Shown: piece by piece, positions 1 to 9,248 of the stretch
Position numbering within the stretch: position 1 is the stretch's first letter
Layout of the letters: each line of letters begins with the position of its first letter
Source: Planctomycetota bacterium
GTDB taxonomy: Bacteria; Planctomycetota; Planctomycetia; Planctomycetales; Planctomycetaceae
Reading direction: 5' to 3'
DNA: 46,518 nt
Assembly: GCA_027624335.1 (NCBI GenBank)
Contig: JAQBWV010000018.1
Location: 1-46,518 of the forward strand
Translations under genes and position numbers: made by a program
The notes under the pieces: model-generated
What the model saw: only the letters and a program-made list of their open reading frames with translations
Databases searched by the model: none
What the model was told of the DNA's origin: nothing

Positions 1-1626
1 ACGGACCTGATGGGGCTGCTGCTGCTGGTCTCTCCGCCGGGTTACGGTAAGACCACGCTGATGGAGTACATCGCGAACCGTCTGGGGCTGATCTTCATGA
101 AGATCAACGGGCCAGCGCTGGGACACAACGTGACCTCGCTGGATCCGACGGAAACGACGAACGCTGGTGCTCGCGAAGAAGTCGAGAAGCTGAATCTGGC
201 GCTCGAAATGGGCGACAACGTGATGATCTATCTCGACGATATTCAGCACACGAATCCTGAGTTCCTGCAGAAGTTCATTTCGCTGTGCGACGCTCAGCGA
301 AAAATCGAAGGCGTCTACAAAGGCCGTTCGAGAACTTACGATCTGCGAGGCCGCAAAGTCTGCGTCGTCATGGCCGGAAACCCGTATACGGAAAGCGGCG
401 AGAAGTTTCAGATTCCCGACATGCTTTCCAACCGGGCCGACATCTACAACCTGGGCGAAATTATCGGTGATACCAGCGACGCGTTTGAGATGAGTTACCT
501 GGAAAACTCGCTGACGTCGAACCCGGTGCTCAGCAAACTCGCCAGCCGCAGCCAGAAGGATGTCTACGCGATCATCGCCATGGCGAACAACGAACCGCGA
601 GACGGGATCGAACTTGAAGGCAATTATTCGCTGGAAGAGATCAACGAACTCGTCAGCACCATGCAGAAGCTGATGCGGGTTCGCGATGTGATTCTATCGG
701 TCAATAAGGAATACATCCGCTCGGCCGCTCAGTCGGATGATTACCGCACGGAGCCTTCGTTCAAGTTGCAGGGTTCGTACCGAAACATGAACCGCATCGC
801 CGAGAAGGTCGTCTCCGTGATGAATGACGACGAACTGACGACGCTGATCGTCTCAAATTATGAAAACGATGCTCAGACACTGACGTCCGGCACCGAAGCG
901 AATCTTCTGAAGTTCAAAGAGCTGACGGGGCTCATGACGGATGCAGAAAAAGAACGTTGGGACGACATAAAACGAACGTTCCGTCAGAACGTGAAGATGC
1001 GCGGCATTTCTTCAGATGACAAAACGGGGCAGGTCATCGCGCAACTGGGAGTCCTGTCAGACGGCCTTGATTCGATTCGCCGTGCAATGTCGACTGGCGT
1101 CGATCGATTGACCGAACAACGTGCGACGCAGGCTGAGGTTGACCCCGCCATTCAGGATGCACCGTTCAATATTGATGCGTTGGTTGAAGCTCTGTCGAGT
1201 CAGCTCGACGGCTTGCAGAAAGGAATGGCGGCAATCAGCAAATCACTGGATGCCGGCTTGACCAGAGTCGGAGACATGGGCAGTCAGTTCGGTGATCTGA
1301 CTCAGCTGTTGTCGTCCTCTGCCGCCTCTCCTGCCGCCGCATCAACAAGTGCTCCTGCACCGGCAACCACGGCTGACGGAGAGCCGATTGAGAACCGAAT
1401 CACCGTGGTGAATCGCCTGCCAAAATCGTTCACCGACGTGCTGCGTCAGCAATTCGAACTGATGCGAGCGTGGCTTGAGCCAATTCATCGAGCGACCAGC
1501 GCTCAAAGTGCCGATATGCGTAATCTTCAGAAACGTCTGGAAGGTTCCATGAAGGCCTACGAAGCGTTGATCGGCCGCATCGACACTGATTCCGATGAGC
1601 CTCCGAGCCGCAGCAAACGACTGTAA
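1..1626 (+). CDS. Large AAA+ 'DNA repair ATPase'-type protein, C-terminal part
   Basis: The reading frame is open to the window edge (three codons precede the ATG at 10), so this is almost certainly the 3' part of a longer gene. Counting from that ATG, a Walker A motif SPPGYGKTT lies at residues 8-16, Walker B MIYLDD at about 72-77, and a sensor-1-like stretch VVMAGNPY near 120. About 300 residues of lid and helical region follow. The tail is helical and then Ala/Ser/Pro/Thr-rich (about 440-465), ending in a charged helix. The core resembles the C-terminal ATPase of the very long bacterial proteins annotated as DNA repair ATPases; their actual function is poorly established. MoxR-type ATPases are a more distant alternative. 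The next gene lies on the opposite strand, so the transcript ends here. Confidence 0.75.
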   Translation, partial: TDLMGLLLLVSPPGYGKTTLMEYIANRLGLIFMKINGPALGHNVTSLDPTETTNAGAREEVEKLNLALEMGDNVMIYLDDIQHTNPEFLQKFISLCDAQRKIEGVYKGRSRTYDLRGRKVCVVMAGNPYTESGEKFQIPDMLSNRADIYNLGEIIGDTSDAFEMSYLENSLTSNPVLSKLASRSQKDVYAIIAMANNEPRDGIELEGNYSLEEINELVSTMQKLMRVRDVILSVNKEYIRSAAQSDDYRTEPSFKLQGSYRNMNRIAEKVVSVMNDDELTTLIVSNYENDAQTLTSGTEANLLKFKELTGLMTDAEKERWDDIKRTFRQNVKMRGISSDDKTGQVIAQLGVLSDGLDSIRRAMSTGVDRLTEQRATQAEVDPAIQDAPFNIDALVEALSSQLDGLQKGMAAISKSLDAGLTRVGDMGSQFGDLTQLLSSSAASPAAASTSAPAPATTADGEPIENRITVVNRLPKSFTDVLRQQFELMRAWLEPIHRATSAQSADMRNLQKRLEGSMKAYEALIGRIDTDSDEPPSRSKRL

Positions 1627-1710
1627 GGAATGTGTTCGACGTAACTTTTCGAATTCGATGGAAGCGGCGATTTCCGTCATTCCCACACAGGATGGCCGCT
1701 TGGGGTACAG

Positions 1711-2730
1711 TCAATCAACAAACTCGTTGCCGACTTTTCGAGCACGCTCTGGCTTGTCGAGGTCAATGCTCAGCGCGACGCCCACTTCGACCAGCACATT
1801 CCAGCCAGCGGCGATCTGCACGAACTCGCTCAAGTCACCCGCATCCGGAATTTGAATGGTCGGGAAGGAAGTCTGACGGGACGAGATTGCGATGATCTCA
1901 AGACCGACGCCCTGGCAGAGCACGTCGCGGAATTTGGATTCGGACTCCTCGTACGGTTCCACCCACAGCACGACGTCGGCGGCATCCATAACTTCTTCGA
2001 TTCCGTGAACGGCGTAGGTGCCTTCCAGATAGTCGGACTTCTTCCGAGTGATCTCGTTAGTCTTAAGAGTCAGCTCTTCGGTGACTCCGTCGTTGCGGCC
2101 AGCCCAGTAAATTGTTCCGGCACTGGCGATGCGGTCGACGAGTTTTGCGTCGATCTGCGTTGTCAGTGCTGTTTCCATCATCGCCGCCAGTTCTGCCTGA
2201 CGACTTGAGATGGTCGACTCACCGGCGGCGTGCTCCAGCACAGCTCGATAGAAGAGAGCCTGCTCGACAACGCTCTTGGTCGCGGCGACGGCATTCTCTT
2301 TGCCGCAACTGAGCACGAATCCTTCATTGGCGAGTTGTTCCAGAGGGGAACCGGGTGTCGCGCTCAGACTGTACCGATGCTGGTGGCCGGATTTCTGGAG
2401 CGATTTGAACAGCCGAATGACTTCCGCCGTTTTACCGGAATTCGACAATGCAAACACGGCGGTGTTCGACAGGTCGTACTCAGCAGCCTGTCGACCGGCT
2501 TCAGTCTGCAGCGCGAGCGGCCAGCCTTTTCGTGACGCGTGGGCGATGGCACCCTTTGCGGGAAAAAGCCGACTGGATCCTTCACCCGTCATCAAAAGTC
2601 GACCTGCCGCACCAATCTTCCGTCCGAGATCCGCCAGGGCCGCGGAATCGAAACTCGACACGATCTGCGGGGTTTCAAGCATCTCGCGTACAAGGCTATA
2701 GCTGCTGTATCGTTCTTCCGTGCCGTTCAT
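1711..2730 (-). CDS. SIS-domain sugar isomerase (GlmS/AgaS isomerase-like)
   Basis: 339 residues, composed of two SIS (sugar isomerase) domains at about 30-165 and 185-320. The first has the phosphosugar-binding loops GEGSSR (about 50) and SNSGKT (about 97). The second carries ELTLKTNEIT and EGTYAVHGIEE, the arrangement seen in the isomerase half of glucosamine-6-phosphate synthase. No glutaminase domain is present, so an ammonia- or deaminase-type aldose/ketose isomerase acting on amino-sugar phosphates in the cytoplasm is the best reading. The substrate cannot be read from the sequence. It converges with the ATPase gene and diverges from the secreted protein at 2899, leaving 168 bases as a shared promoter region. 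Confidence 0.8.
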   Translation of the reverse strand: MNGTEERYSSYSLVREMLETPQIVSSFDSAALADLGRKIGAAGRLLMTGEGSSRLFPAKGAIAHASRKGWPLALQTEAGRQAAEYDLSNTAVFALSNSGKTAEVIRLFKSLQKSGHQHRYSLSATPGSPLEQLANEGFVLSCGKENAVAATKSVVEQALFYRAVLEHAAGESTISSRQAELAAMMETALTTQIDAKLVDRIASAGTIYWAGRNDGVTEELTLKTNEITRKKSDYLEGTYAVHGIEEVMDAADVVLWVEPYEESESKFRDVLCQGVGLEIIAISSRQTSFPTIQIPDAGDLSEFVQIAAGWNVLVEVGVALSIDLDKPERARKVGNEFVD

Positions 2731-2898
2731 AAGACTTCATCCACGTCTGTTTCTGAGAGTCGCTTCCAGGGAAAACCCCGACCTGATCGGTTCAGACGGC
2801 CAGAATAGCCTTAGCGGCAACTCGCCTGCCACTATCCATGGATTCGCTCGTTTAGTTATGGTGGTGGGCTCTCGTTCTGACGACTGAGCGGGAACATC

Positions 2899-3690
2899 AT
2901 GCCAACAGGAAGAATGACGATGACGATCCAAACTGTATTTCGACTTACTGTTCTGATTTCGACCGTTCTGACCGGAGTGTTCGTTGGGTTGCAGGCAGAG
3001 GAGCAGCCTTCGGAAACCGGTGATCAACCGGTGGGCTCGCAGAGCTCTCGAAAAGAGATCCAGGAAGCTCTGTCGCCACTGAATTCACTGATCGGCGGCT
3101 GGCGAGGTTCCGGGCAGGTGAAGCGAGGTTCGACTCGCGGAGCATGGCAGGAAACAGGCACTTTCGTCTGGAAGTTCGGCGGCGGAAAAGTCGGAATCGA
3201 ATATCAGGTCAAGGATGCCGAGCATGTTAAAGTCGGCCTCGTTTCGTGGGACGCTGCAAAGAAACAGTTCACTATGGACGCCGCAATGGAGGACGGTTCC
3301 AGGCGAGCCTACCGAGGCGAGTTTGATAAGAATGTTCTCACGCTGGTGTCCGATCCAGACGCGGATGGCCTCGTTTCACGTGTCACCATGCGGCAACTCA
3401 ACGAGAAACGCATGCTGGTTCTCTACGAACAACGACGAGCGGGTCAGAGCTTCTACGCCCGCGTTGGCGAAGTCGGTTACACCCGAGAAGGAACCCGACT
3501 GGCATTATCAGACAATTCCGGTCCGGTATGTGTGGTGACCGGCGGCGAGGGCACGATCAAGGTGATGCATGATGGCAAGACGTACTACGTCTGCTGCACC
3601 GGTTGTCGCGACGCTTTCAACGACGATCCCGTGGGGATTCTCGCTGACTACCGCGCGAACCTGGCAAAGAAACTGTCGAAGCCTCAGTAG
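2899..3690 (+). CDS. Secreted protein with C-terminal Cys metal-binding (TRASH/YHS-like) domain
   Basis: Up to 263 residues. Three in-frame ATGs (2899, 2914, 2920) cluster at the start; 2920 has AGGAAGA upstream and gives a cleaner signal peptide (MTIQTVFRLTVLISTVLTGV). The middle (about 55-205) is a beta-rich lipocalin/DUF1579-like fold, marked by an LNSLIGGWRGSG start and alternating strands. The C-terminus (about 210-250) contains PVCVVTGGEGT, then YYVCCTGC and F..DP..ILADY. This pattern is typical of TRASH/YHS-type heavy-metal binding modules. Function is not established. An exported metal sensor or scavenger is a guess from the domain. It stands alone between divergent and downstream genes. 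Confidence 0.65.
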   Translation: MPTGRMTMTIQTVFRLTVLISTVLTGVFVGLQAEEQPSETGDQPVGSQSSRKEIQEALSPLNSLIGGWRGSGQVKRGSTRGAWQETGTFVWKFGGGKVGIEYQVKDAEHVKVGLVSWDAAKKQFTMDAAMEDGSRRAYRGEFDKNVLTLVSDPDADGLVSRVTMRQLNEKRMLVLYEQRRAGQSFYARVGEVGYTREGTRLALSDNSGPVCVVTGGEGTIKVMHDGKTYYVCCTGCRDAFNDDPVGILADYRANLAKKLSKPQ

Positions 3691-3852
3691 TGCAACTGGT
3701 CGAGTCCGTAATCAGCGACCTGGCACTCACTTTTGCCTCGTCACGTTCAGCGTTTGGTGCGTTTCGATCCGCTTCACGCACCCGACCACCTGAAAGACAT
3801 AGACACAGTTGATCGGCAACCGATTCAACCGGCTGACATTACATTTTCAAAT

Positions 3853-5523
3853 ATGGTGCAGGAAATGCCGCAGCTACTCATTCAAGGTGGAACAGTTTAC
3901 GACCCGAAGAACGGCATCGACGGCGAGATCCGCGATTTGTGGATTCAGGATGGTCGCATCATCGACGCTCCATCGGATCTGTCGACAAAGGCTGACAAGA
4001 CAATCGATGCGACTGGCTATGTCATCATGCCGGGTGGCGTCGACATGCACTGTCACATCGCCGGGCCGAAGGTCAACACCGCTCGCAAGATGATGCCCGA
4101 CGACAAACGTCTGGCGCCGATGGTTCACCGGACTCGCTATACACGCTCCGGAACAACAGGAGCCGTGCCGAGTACCTGGGCGACAGGTTACCTCTATGCC
4201 GGACTCGGCTACACGACCGCGTTCGACGCCGCTGTTCCGCCGCTCGCTGCACGGCACACGCACGAGGAGCTTGAAGACACTCCCATCATCGACAAAGGCT
4301 TCTACGTCATGATGGGCAACAATCATTATGTCATGAAGCAGCTGAAGGAAAAGGATCCCGAGAAGCTCAAAGCGTGCGTCGCGTGGTTGTTGAATTCGAC
4401 CAAAGGCTATGGTGCGAAGCTGGTCAATCCCGGCGGAGTCGAAGCCTGGAAAAGCGGACAGCACAATATCGATACGCTCGACGAATCGGTCGATGGCTTC
4501 GACATCACACCTCGCAACATCATTCAGGGCGTCGCCCGAGCCGTCGATGAACTGGGACTGCCGCACCCGGTCCATGTTCACTGCAACAATCTCGGACTGC
4601 CAGGAAATCATGTAACGACTCACGAGACGATGAAGTCTCTGGAAGGCTATCGCGGACATTTGACTCACATTCAGTTTCACAGTTACGGGGGAGATCCCAA
4701 CGACCAGGCGACATTCAAGTCGGAAGTCCCTCGACTGGCCGAGTATGTGAATGCGAATTCCAACCTGACTGTCGACGTCGGGCAGGTCATGTTCAACAAG
4801 ACGACGTCGATGACCGGCGATGGCCCACTGGGCTACTTTCTGCACAGGTTAATGGGTCGAAAATGGTTCAGCGGCGACACCGAGATGGAAGCTGGCTGCG
4901 GCATCGTCCCTATCGAATACCGCAACAAAAGTATGGTCCACACACTGCAGTGGGCGATCGGTCTGGAGTGGTACCTGCTGGTTGATGATCCCTGGCGAAT
5001 CGGCATGAGCACTGACCATCCGAACGGCGGCTCGTTCATGGCGTATCCGGAAATTATCGCCCTCCTGATGGATCGAACACGTCGCCAGGAAGTGCTCGAC
5101 AAAGCTCCTGCCGGAGTCGCCGAGCGATGTGTGCTTGGGGAATTGACCCGCGAGTACACGCTCTACGAAATCGCCATCATCACCCGAGCCGCTCCCGCCA
5201 GAATCCTTGGCCTGCAAAACAAGGGGCATCTGGGAACCGGCGCGGACGCGGACGTCACGATCTACAGCCGCGATGACGACATTCAGCGAATGTTCGAACT
5301 GCCGCGTTACGTCGTCCATCACGGCGAGATCGTGGTCGACGGTGGCGAAGTGCGGTCGAGCATGGAGGGGAAGCTGCTGCACGTCGCTCCAGAATTCGAT
5401 CAGGACATGGTTCCGGACATTCAGGAGTGGTTCGAGAAGCACTACACCATCCAGTTCCGCAACTACCCGGTTGATCAGGATTACCTGAAGAATCCGGAGC
5501 AGGTGCCGACCAACCCCGTTTGA
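3853..5523 (+). CDS. fhcA: Formyltransferase/hydrolase (formylmethanofuran dehydrogenase-type) subunit A
   Basis: 556 residues, the normal length for FwdA/FmdA/FhcA. The frame is open upstream to 3733, but the family begins close to MVQEMPQLLIQGGTVYD, so I place the start at the ATG at 3853. It is an amidohydrolase-fold metalloenzyme. The metal ligands HCH are at 66-68 (GGVDMHCHIAG), followed by K in GYGAKLVNPGG, then VHVHCN, THIQFHSYGGD and the catalytic STDHPN (Asp388). In planctomycetes and methylotrophs the Fhc complex moves formyl groups between tetrahydromethanopterin and formate in the C1 pathway. No fhcB, fhcC or fhcD is adjacent and none is in this window. All active-site motifs I can recognise are intact. 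Confidence 0.9.
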   Translation: MVQEMPQLLIQGGTVYDPKNGIDGEIRDLWIQDGRIIDAPSDLSTKADKTIDATGYVIMPGGVDMHCHIAGPKVNTARKMMPDDKRLAPMVHRTRYTRSGTTGAVPSTWATGYLYAGLGYTTAFDAAVPPLAARHTHEELEDTPIIDKGFYVMMGNNHYVMKQLKEKDPEKLKACVAWLLNSTKGYGAKLVNPGGVEAWKSGQHNIDTLDESVDGFDITPRNIIQGVARAVDELGLPHPVHVHCNNLGLPGNHVTTHETMKSLEGYRGHLTHIQFHSYGGDPNDQATFKSEVPRLAEYVNANSNLTVDVGQVMFNKTTSMTGDGPLGYFLHRLMGRKWFSGDTEMEAGCGIVPIEYRNKSMVHTLQWAIGLEWYLLVDDPWRIGMSTDHPNGGSFMAYPEIIALLMDRTRRQEVLDKAPAGVAERCVLGELTREYTLYEIAIITRAAPARILGLQNKGHLGTGADADVTIYSRDDDIQRMFELPRYVVHHGEIVVDGGEVRSSMEGKLLHVAPEFDQDMVPDIQEWFEKHYTIQFRNYPVDQDYLKNPEQVPTNPV

Positions 5524-5896
5524 TACGCCGCGTGTCAAAGTCCCGGCGGCTCGACTCACCAGCCGTATTGAAAATACGGTCCACGGAGTTCACGAAATCG
5601 CACGGAGACAATTCTGCCATGTCATTGCGTGCATTCATCTCTGAATACGTCGGCATTCTTCTGAACTCATGACGAAACCTGAAGATCGCCAGGGGCATCG
5701 CATGATTCTGGTTTTGTTTTCCAAATTAGCCGAAACCCCCGACGCGTTTCCCGGTTCATTCTCCTGCCGGTCGCGTTGACACTTTCTTATGAGTTCGAAT
5801 CTCGATTCGACAACGCCACGGTTTCGAACCTGCGATCGACGGTGCTCTCCAGAAAGTCGACGCCCATCATCGCCGAGATTATGTAAAGGGACAGAA
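5524..5896. other. Intergenic region between fhcA and the DUF1549 gene
   Basis: 373 bases. No convincing coding frame, RNA or terminator was seen. The sequence at 5884-5889 (AAAGGG) is the probable ribosome binding site of the next gene. Confidence 0.5.
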
Positions 5897-7738
5897 ATGC
5901 GTTTCTCTGCATGCTGTGTGACAACTCTGCTGGTCGGGCTGGCGTCGACGGCTTCAGCGGTCGAATTCTCAGGTAGAGGCTCGTCAGTCGAAGTGGCGGC
6001 CGAGGTCGATCGGCTGGTGCTTGCCGAGCTGAAAACCAACGGCGTCGAGCCTGCAGGCCTTTCGGCGGATGAGGACTTCCTGCGCCGAGTGACGCTCGAC
6101 ATTTCGGGAACGCTGCCGTCGTCTCGCGATGTCACACTGTTTGGACTCGATCCGAATCAGTCGAAGCGTAATGCTGTCATCGAGCGGTTGCTTGAATCTG
6201 ACGAGTACGCCGAGGCGTGGGCTCGCTACTGGCGAGACGTCATCTTTCTTCGCGCAACGAATATGCGAGCCGGCCTGTCCAGCGGCGTGTTTGTTGATTG
6301 GATGACTGAAAATCTGAAAGACAATCGCGGCTGGGACGACATCGCCACTGACCTGCTGACAGCCACCGGCGACGTCCGAGAAAACGGCAGCACGGCACTG
6401 ATCTTCGCTCAAGAGGGCCTGCCGGAAGACGTTGCTGGCGAAGTCTCTCGAGTTTTCCTCGGCATCCAGATGCAGTGTGCCAACTGCCACGATCACCCGT
6501 GGGACAAGTGGAAACGTGAGCAGTTTCACGAACTGGCGGCGTTCTTTCCGCGTATCTCCGTCCGCCCGGTGCGGGAAGGCAACATGCTAAGGAGTTACGA
6601 AATCGTCTCCGTCGATCAGTCCGTCAATCCGCAGGACCGATTCCTGGCGATGAAGGAAAACGCCGACCGGATCTTCCGATTCTCGGACAGGAATCGTGAT
6701 GGCAAGCTCGTGAAGTCCGAGGTTGAAAATAACCCGCTGGGACGCGCGTTCGACGCCCTGTTGGAACGAGGCGACACGAACAAAGATGGTGGACTTTCTC
6801 TGACGGAATTGAAGGCCGTCGAATTTCCAATGCCCATGCAGACGGGACGGGGTTCGACGGAACACTTCATGGCGGACCTCAACAACCCGTCATCGCCCGG
6901 TCAGAAGATCGAGCCAAAGTTTTTCCTTACCGGCTACAGCCCGAAGAGCGGCCTGAGCGATCAGGAACGTCGCACCACTTTCTCCAAATCCCTGACGTCG
7001 TCCCGCAGTGAATGGTTCAGCAGAGCGTTCGTGAATCGGATGTGGGCCGAGATGACCGGCGAGGGCTTCTACATGCCCATCGACGATATGGGGCCAGACC
7101 GAACGGCATCGTTGCCGGAAGTTCTCGACCTGCTGGCAGTTCAATTCAGCAGCAACGGATATGACATCCGCTGGCTGATGAAGACGATTGCTCTGACACA
7201 GACATATCAAAGAGCAGTCCGGTCAGTCGATCCAGGCAGCGAGTCGGTGCCGTTCGCCTCAGCAACTCCGACGCGACTCCGAGGCGACCAGCTTTACAGT
7301 TCGATCATGACGGTGCTGGGCAGCGACAATGCACAAACGCGTGGACGAGGCCAGCAGATGGGTGCCGGAGGGGGCATGTATCGAGGCCCGCGTAGCCCGC
7401 GAGACCAGTTCAGCGTTCTATTCGGTTTTGACCCGTCGACACCGCAGGCCGACATCACCGGCAACGTACCGCAGGCACTGTTCATGATGAATTCGCCGTT
7501 GCTGGCCGGTCAGATCAACGCCCGAGGCTTCACAAAGCTGACGGGCCTGTTGAGAACATTTCCGGAAAACGAAGACGCCATCAACGAACTTTACGTGCTG
7601 GTGCTCGCTCGCGAATCATCAGACCGGGAACTCAAAATCGCTACCGAATACATCGCCGAAGTCGGCAACCGCGAAGAAGCCTTTGAAGATCTCATGTGGA
7701 GCCTGCTGAACTCCAGCGAATTCCTTTCGAAGCGGTAA
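5897..7738 (+). CDS. DUF1549/DUF1553 planctomycete cytochrome-type protein with EF-hands
   Basis: 613 residues from the ATG at 5897, which is preceded by AAAGGGACAGAA and followed by a signal peptide (MRFSACCVTTLLVGLASTAS). The longer frame from 5789 adds only arginine- and serine-rich sequence and is not favoured. Residues about 30-245 form DUF1549, with the family motif CANCHDHPWDKW (Cys194, Cys197, His198), a possible c-type haem site. Two EF-hand-like calcium loops start at Asp264 (DRNRDGKLVKSE) and Asp293 (DTNKDGGLSLTE), between DUF1549 and DUF1553 (about 360-600). The protein is exported and probably periplasmic. DUF1549 and DUF1501 genes are typically paired in planctomycetes, as here. 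Function in the family is unknown; roles in polysaccharide or surface metabolism have been proposed. Confidence 0.88.
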   Translation: MRFSACCVTTLLVGLASTASAVEFSGRGSSVEVAAEVDRLVLAELKTNGVEPAGLSADEDFLRRVTLDISGTLPSSRDVTLFGLDPNQSKRNAVIERLLESDEYAEAWARYWRDVIFLRATNMRAGLSSGVFVDWMTENLKDNRGWDDIATDLLTATGDVRENGSTALIFAQEGLPEDVAGEVSRVFLGIQMQCANCHDHPWDKWKREQFHELAAFFPRISVRPVREGNMLRSYEIVSVDQSVNPQDRFLAMKENADRIFRFSDRNRDGKLVKSEVENNPLGRAFDALLERGDTNKDGGLSLTELKAVEFPMPMQTGRGSTEHFMADLNNPSSPGQKIEPKFFLTGYSPKSGLSDQERRTTFSKSLTSSRSEWFSRAFVNRMWAEMTGEGFYMPIDDMGPDRTASLPEVLDLLAVQFSSNGYDIRWLMKTIALTQTYQRAVRSVDPGSESVPFASATPTRLRGDQLYSSIMTVLGSDNAQTRGRGQQMGAGGGMYRGPRSPRDQFSVLFGFDPSTPQADITGNVPQALFMMNSPLLAGQINARGFTKLTGLLRTFPENEDAINELYVLVLARESSDRELKIATEYIAEVGNREEAFEDLMWSLLNSSEFLSKR

Positions 7739-7767
7739 TTCACCTGGCACATCCACACCATCGACAG

Positions 7768-7784
7768 GGTGGGCACTGCCCACC
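7768..7784. repeat. Perfect hairpin GGTGGGC-ACT-GCCCACC
   Basis: A 7-bp perfect stem with a 3-base loop lies in the 89-base gap between the DUF1549 and DUF1501 genes. It is followed by AACATGGAAC-type short direct repeats at 7811-7830. The pattern resembles REP-like intergenic palindromes that I recall as frequent in planctomycete genomes. No T-run follows, so it is not a classical terminator. Confidence 0.5.
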
Positions 7785-7827
7785 AATCACAAAACATCGT
7801 AAACACTTTGAACATGGAACCCGGAAC

Positions 7828-9129
7828 ATGGAACTCTTAACACCACAACGTCACGAGCTGGTTCGAGTTCGAAAACGCGGAGTCTCGCGCCGAGGCTTCC
7901 TGCATACGGTTTCGGCAGGAGCACTCGCAGCGGGCACTCTCAACCTGCGGGACGTCATGTCGCTGCAGGCAGCCGAACTTCGTAGGCAGGGCAAATCGAT
8001 GATTCTGCTCTGGATGGGCGGAGGACCTTCTCAGTTTGAGACGTTCGATCCAAAACCGAATCACGCCAACGGTGGTGAGACAAAGGCCATTTCGACCAGC
8101 GTCTCAGGCATCCAGATCGCACAGGGCTGGGAGAAAACCGCAGCCGTGATGGACGAACTGGCAATCATTCGCTCAATGACGAACAAGGAAGGCAGCCATC
8201 CGCGAGCCACCTATCAGATGCACACCGGCTACATTCCGTCGGGAAGCGTGAAGCATCCGAGTCTCGCCGCGTCAATCGCGAAAGAAATCTCTGATCCGGA
8301 CTTCGATCTGCCGGCTGTCGTGTCAGTCGGAGCCACTCAGGGCGCCGGCTTCCTGGGCGTTCGGTATGAACCGTTCATGGTTCAGAATGCAAGCACGATG
8401 CCGCAGAACGTGGCGACGACCGTTCCGACTAACCGCTTTGGCCGACGGCTGGGACTGCTCGACCGCCTGGAAGACGAGTTCGCGGATCGCGGCGGCGACG
8501 TCGTCGTGAAGAATCACCGGGACCTTTACAGCAAGACGTCGAAGATGGTGCTCAGTTCTGATCTGAAAGCGTTCGACATCTCGGAAGAACCGGAATCAGT
8601 CAAGAGCCAGTACGGAGATTCCGACTTCGGACGCGGCTGCCTGCTGGCTCGACGACTGGTCGAAGCCGGCACGACGTTCGTCGAGGTCTCATCGCGAGGG
8701 CAGGGCGGCAACTGGGATACTCACGACAATCTCTACGAACGGGTTGGAGACTTGAGTGCCGCCATCGATCCGGCCACCGCCGGCCTGATCACCGACCTGA
8801 AGGATCGTGGCCTGCTGGAAAACACACTGGTCGTGTGGATGGGCGAGTTCGGCCGCACGCCGAAGATCAATCCTCGCGGCGGACGCGATCATTATCCGCG
8901 AGTCTTCAACGCAGCCATTGCGGGTTGCAGTATCAAAGGCGGGCAGGTGATCGGCTCATCAACGGCTGACGGAACAGCGGTTGCCGACGACCCCGTCACC
9001 GCGAACGATCTGTTCTGCTCGATCTGCCAGGCATTGGACGTCGACCCTCGCAAAGAAAACATGAGTCCGCTGGGTCGCCCGATGAAGATCGTCGATGGCG
9101 GAGCGCCCGTCGGAAAGCTATTTTCGTGA
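7828..9129 (+). CDS. DUF1501 Tat-exported protein
   Basis: 433 residues from the ATG at 7828. The upstream part of the open frame, back to 7696, overlaps the DUF1549 gene and reads through the hairpin repeat, so it is rejected. A twin-arginine signal is clear: SRRGFLHTVSAGALAAG at about 20-36. The body is DUF1501, a sulfatase/alkaline-phosphatase-like fold, with MILLWMGGGPSQFETFDPK, a DTHDNLY-like segment (NWDTHDNLY) and WMGEFGRTPKIN..GGRDHYP near the C-terminus, as in the family. It lies 89 bases after the DUF1549 gene and is probably co-transcribed with it. The exact substrate is unknown. Confidence 0.9.
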   Translation: MELLTPQRHELVRVRKRGVSRRGFLHTVSAGALAAGTLNLRDVMSLQAAELRRQGKSMILLWMGGGPSQFETFDPKPNHANGGETKAISTSVSGIQIAQGWEKTAAVMDELAIIRSMTNKEGSHPRATYQMHTGYIPSGSVKHPSLAASIAKEISDPDFDLPAVVSVGATQGAGFLGVRYEPFMVQNASTMPQNVATTVPTNRFGRRLGLLDRLEDEFADRGGDVVVKNHRDLYSKTSKMVLSSDLKAFDISEEPESVKSQYGDSDFGRGCLLARRLVEAGTTFVEVSSRGQGGNWDTHDNLYERVGDLSAAIDPATAGLITDLKDRGLLENTLVVWMGEFGRTPKINPRGGRDHYPRVFNAAIAGCSIKGGQVIGSSTADGTAVADDPVTANDLFCSICQALDVDPRKENMSPLGRPMKIVDGGAPVGKLFS

Positions 9130-9248
9130 GTCGCTTCGCCAGAAACCGCAGGACTCGCTCAACGTCCGTGCAACGAGCCCTGCGATATTGACATCGCGTC
9201 CGCCAGCGGGCTGTCGTAGCCCAGTGGGCGGCGCGATCGTTCCCAGTG

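Noticed and set aside
3874-4845. 323-codon open frame on the minus strand
   Set aside because: Antisense to fhcA, with composition typical of a reverse-frame shadow.
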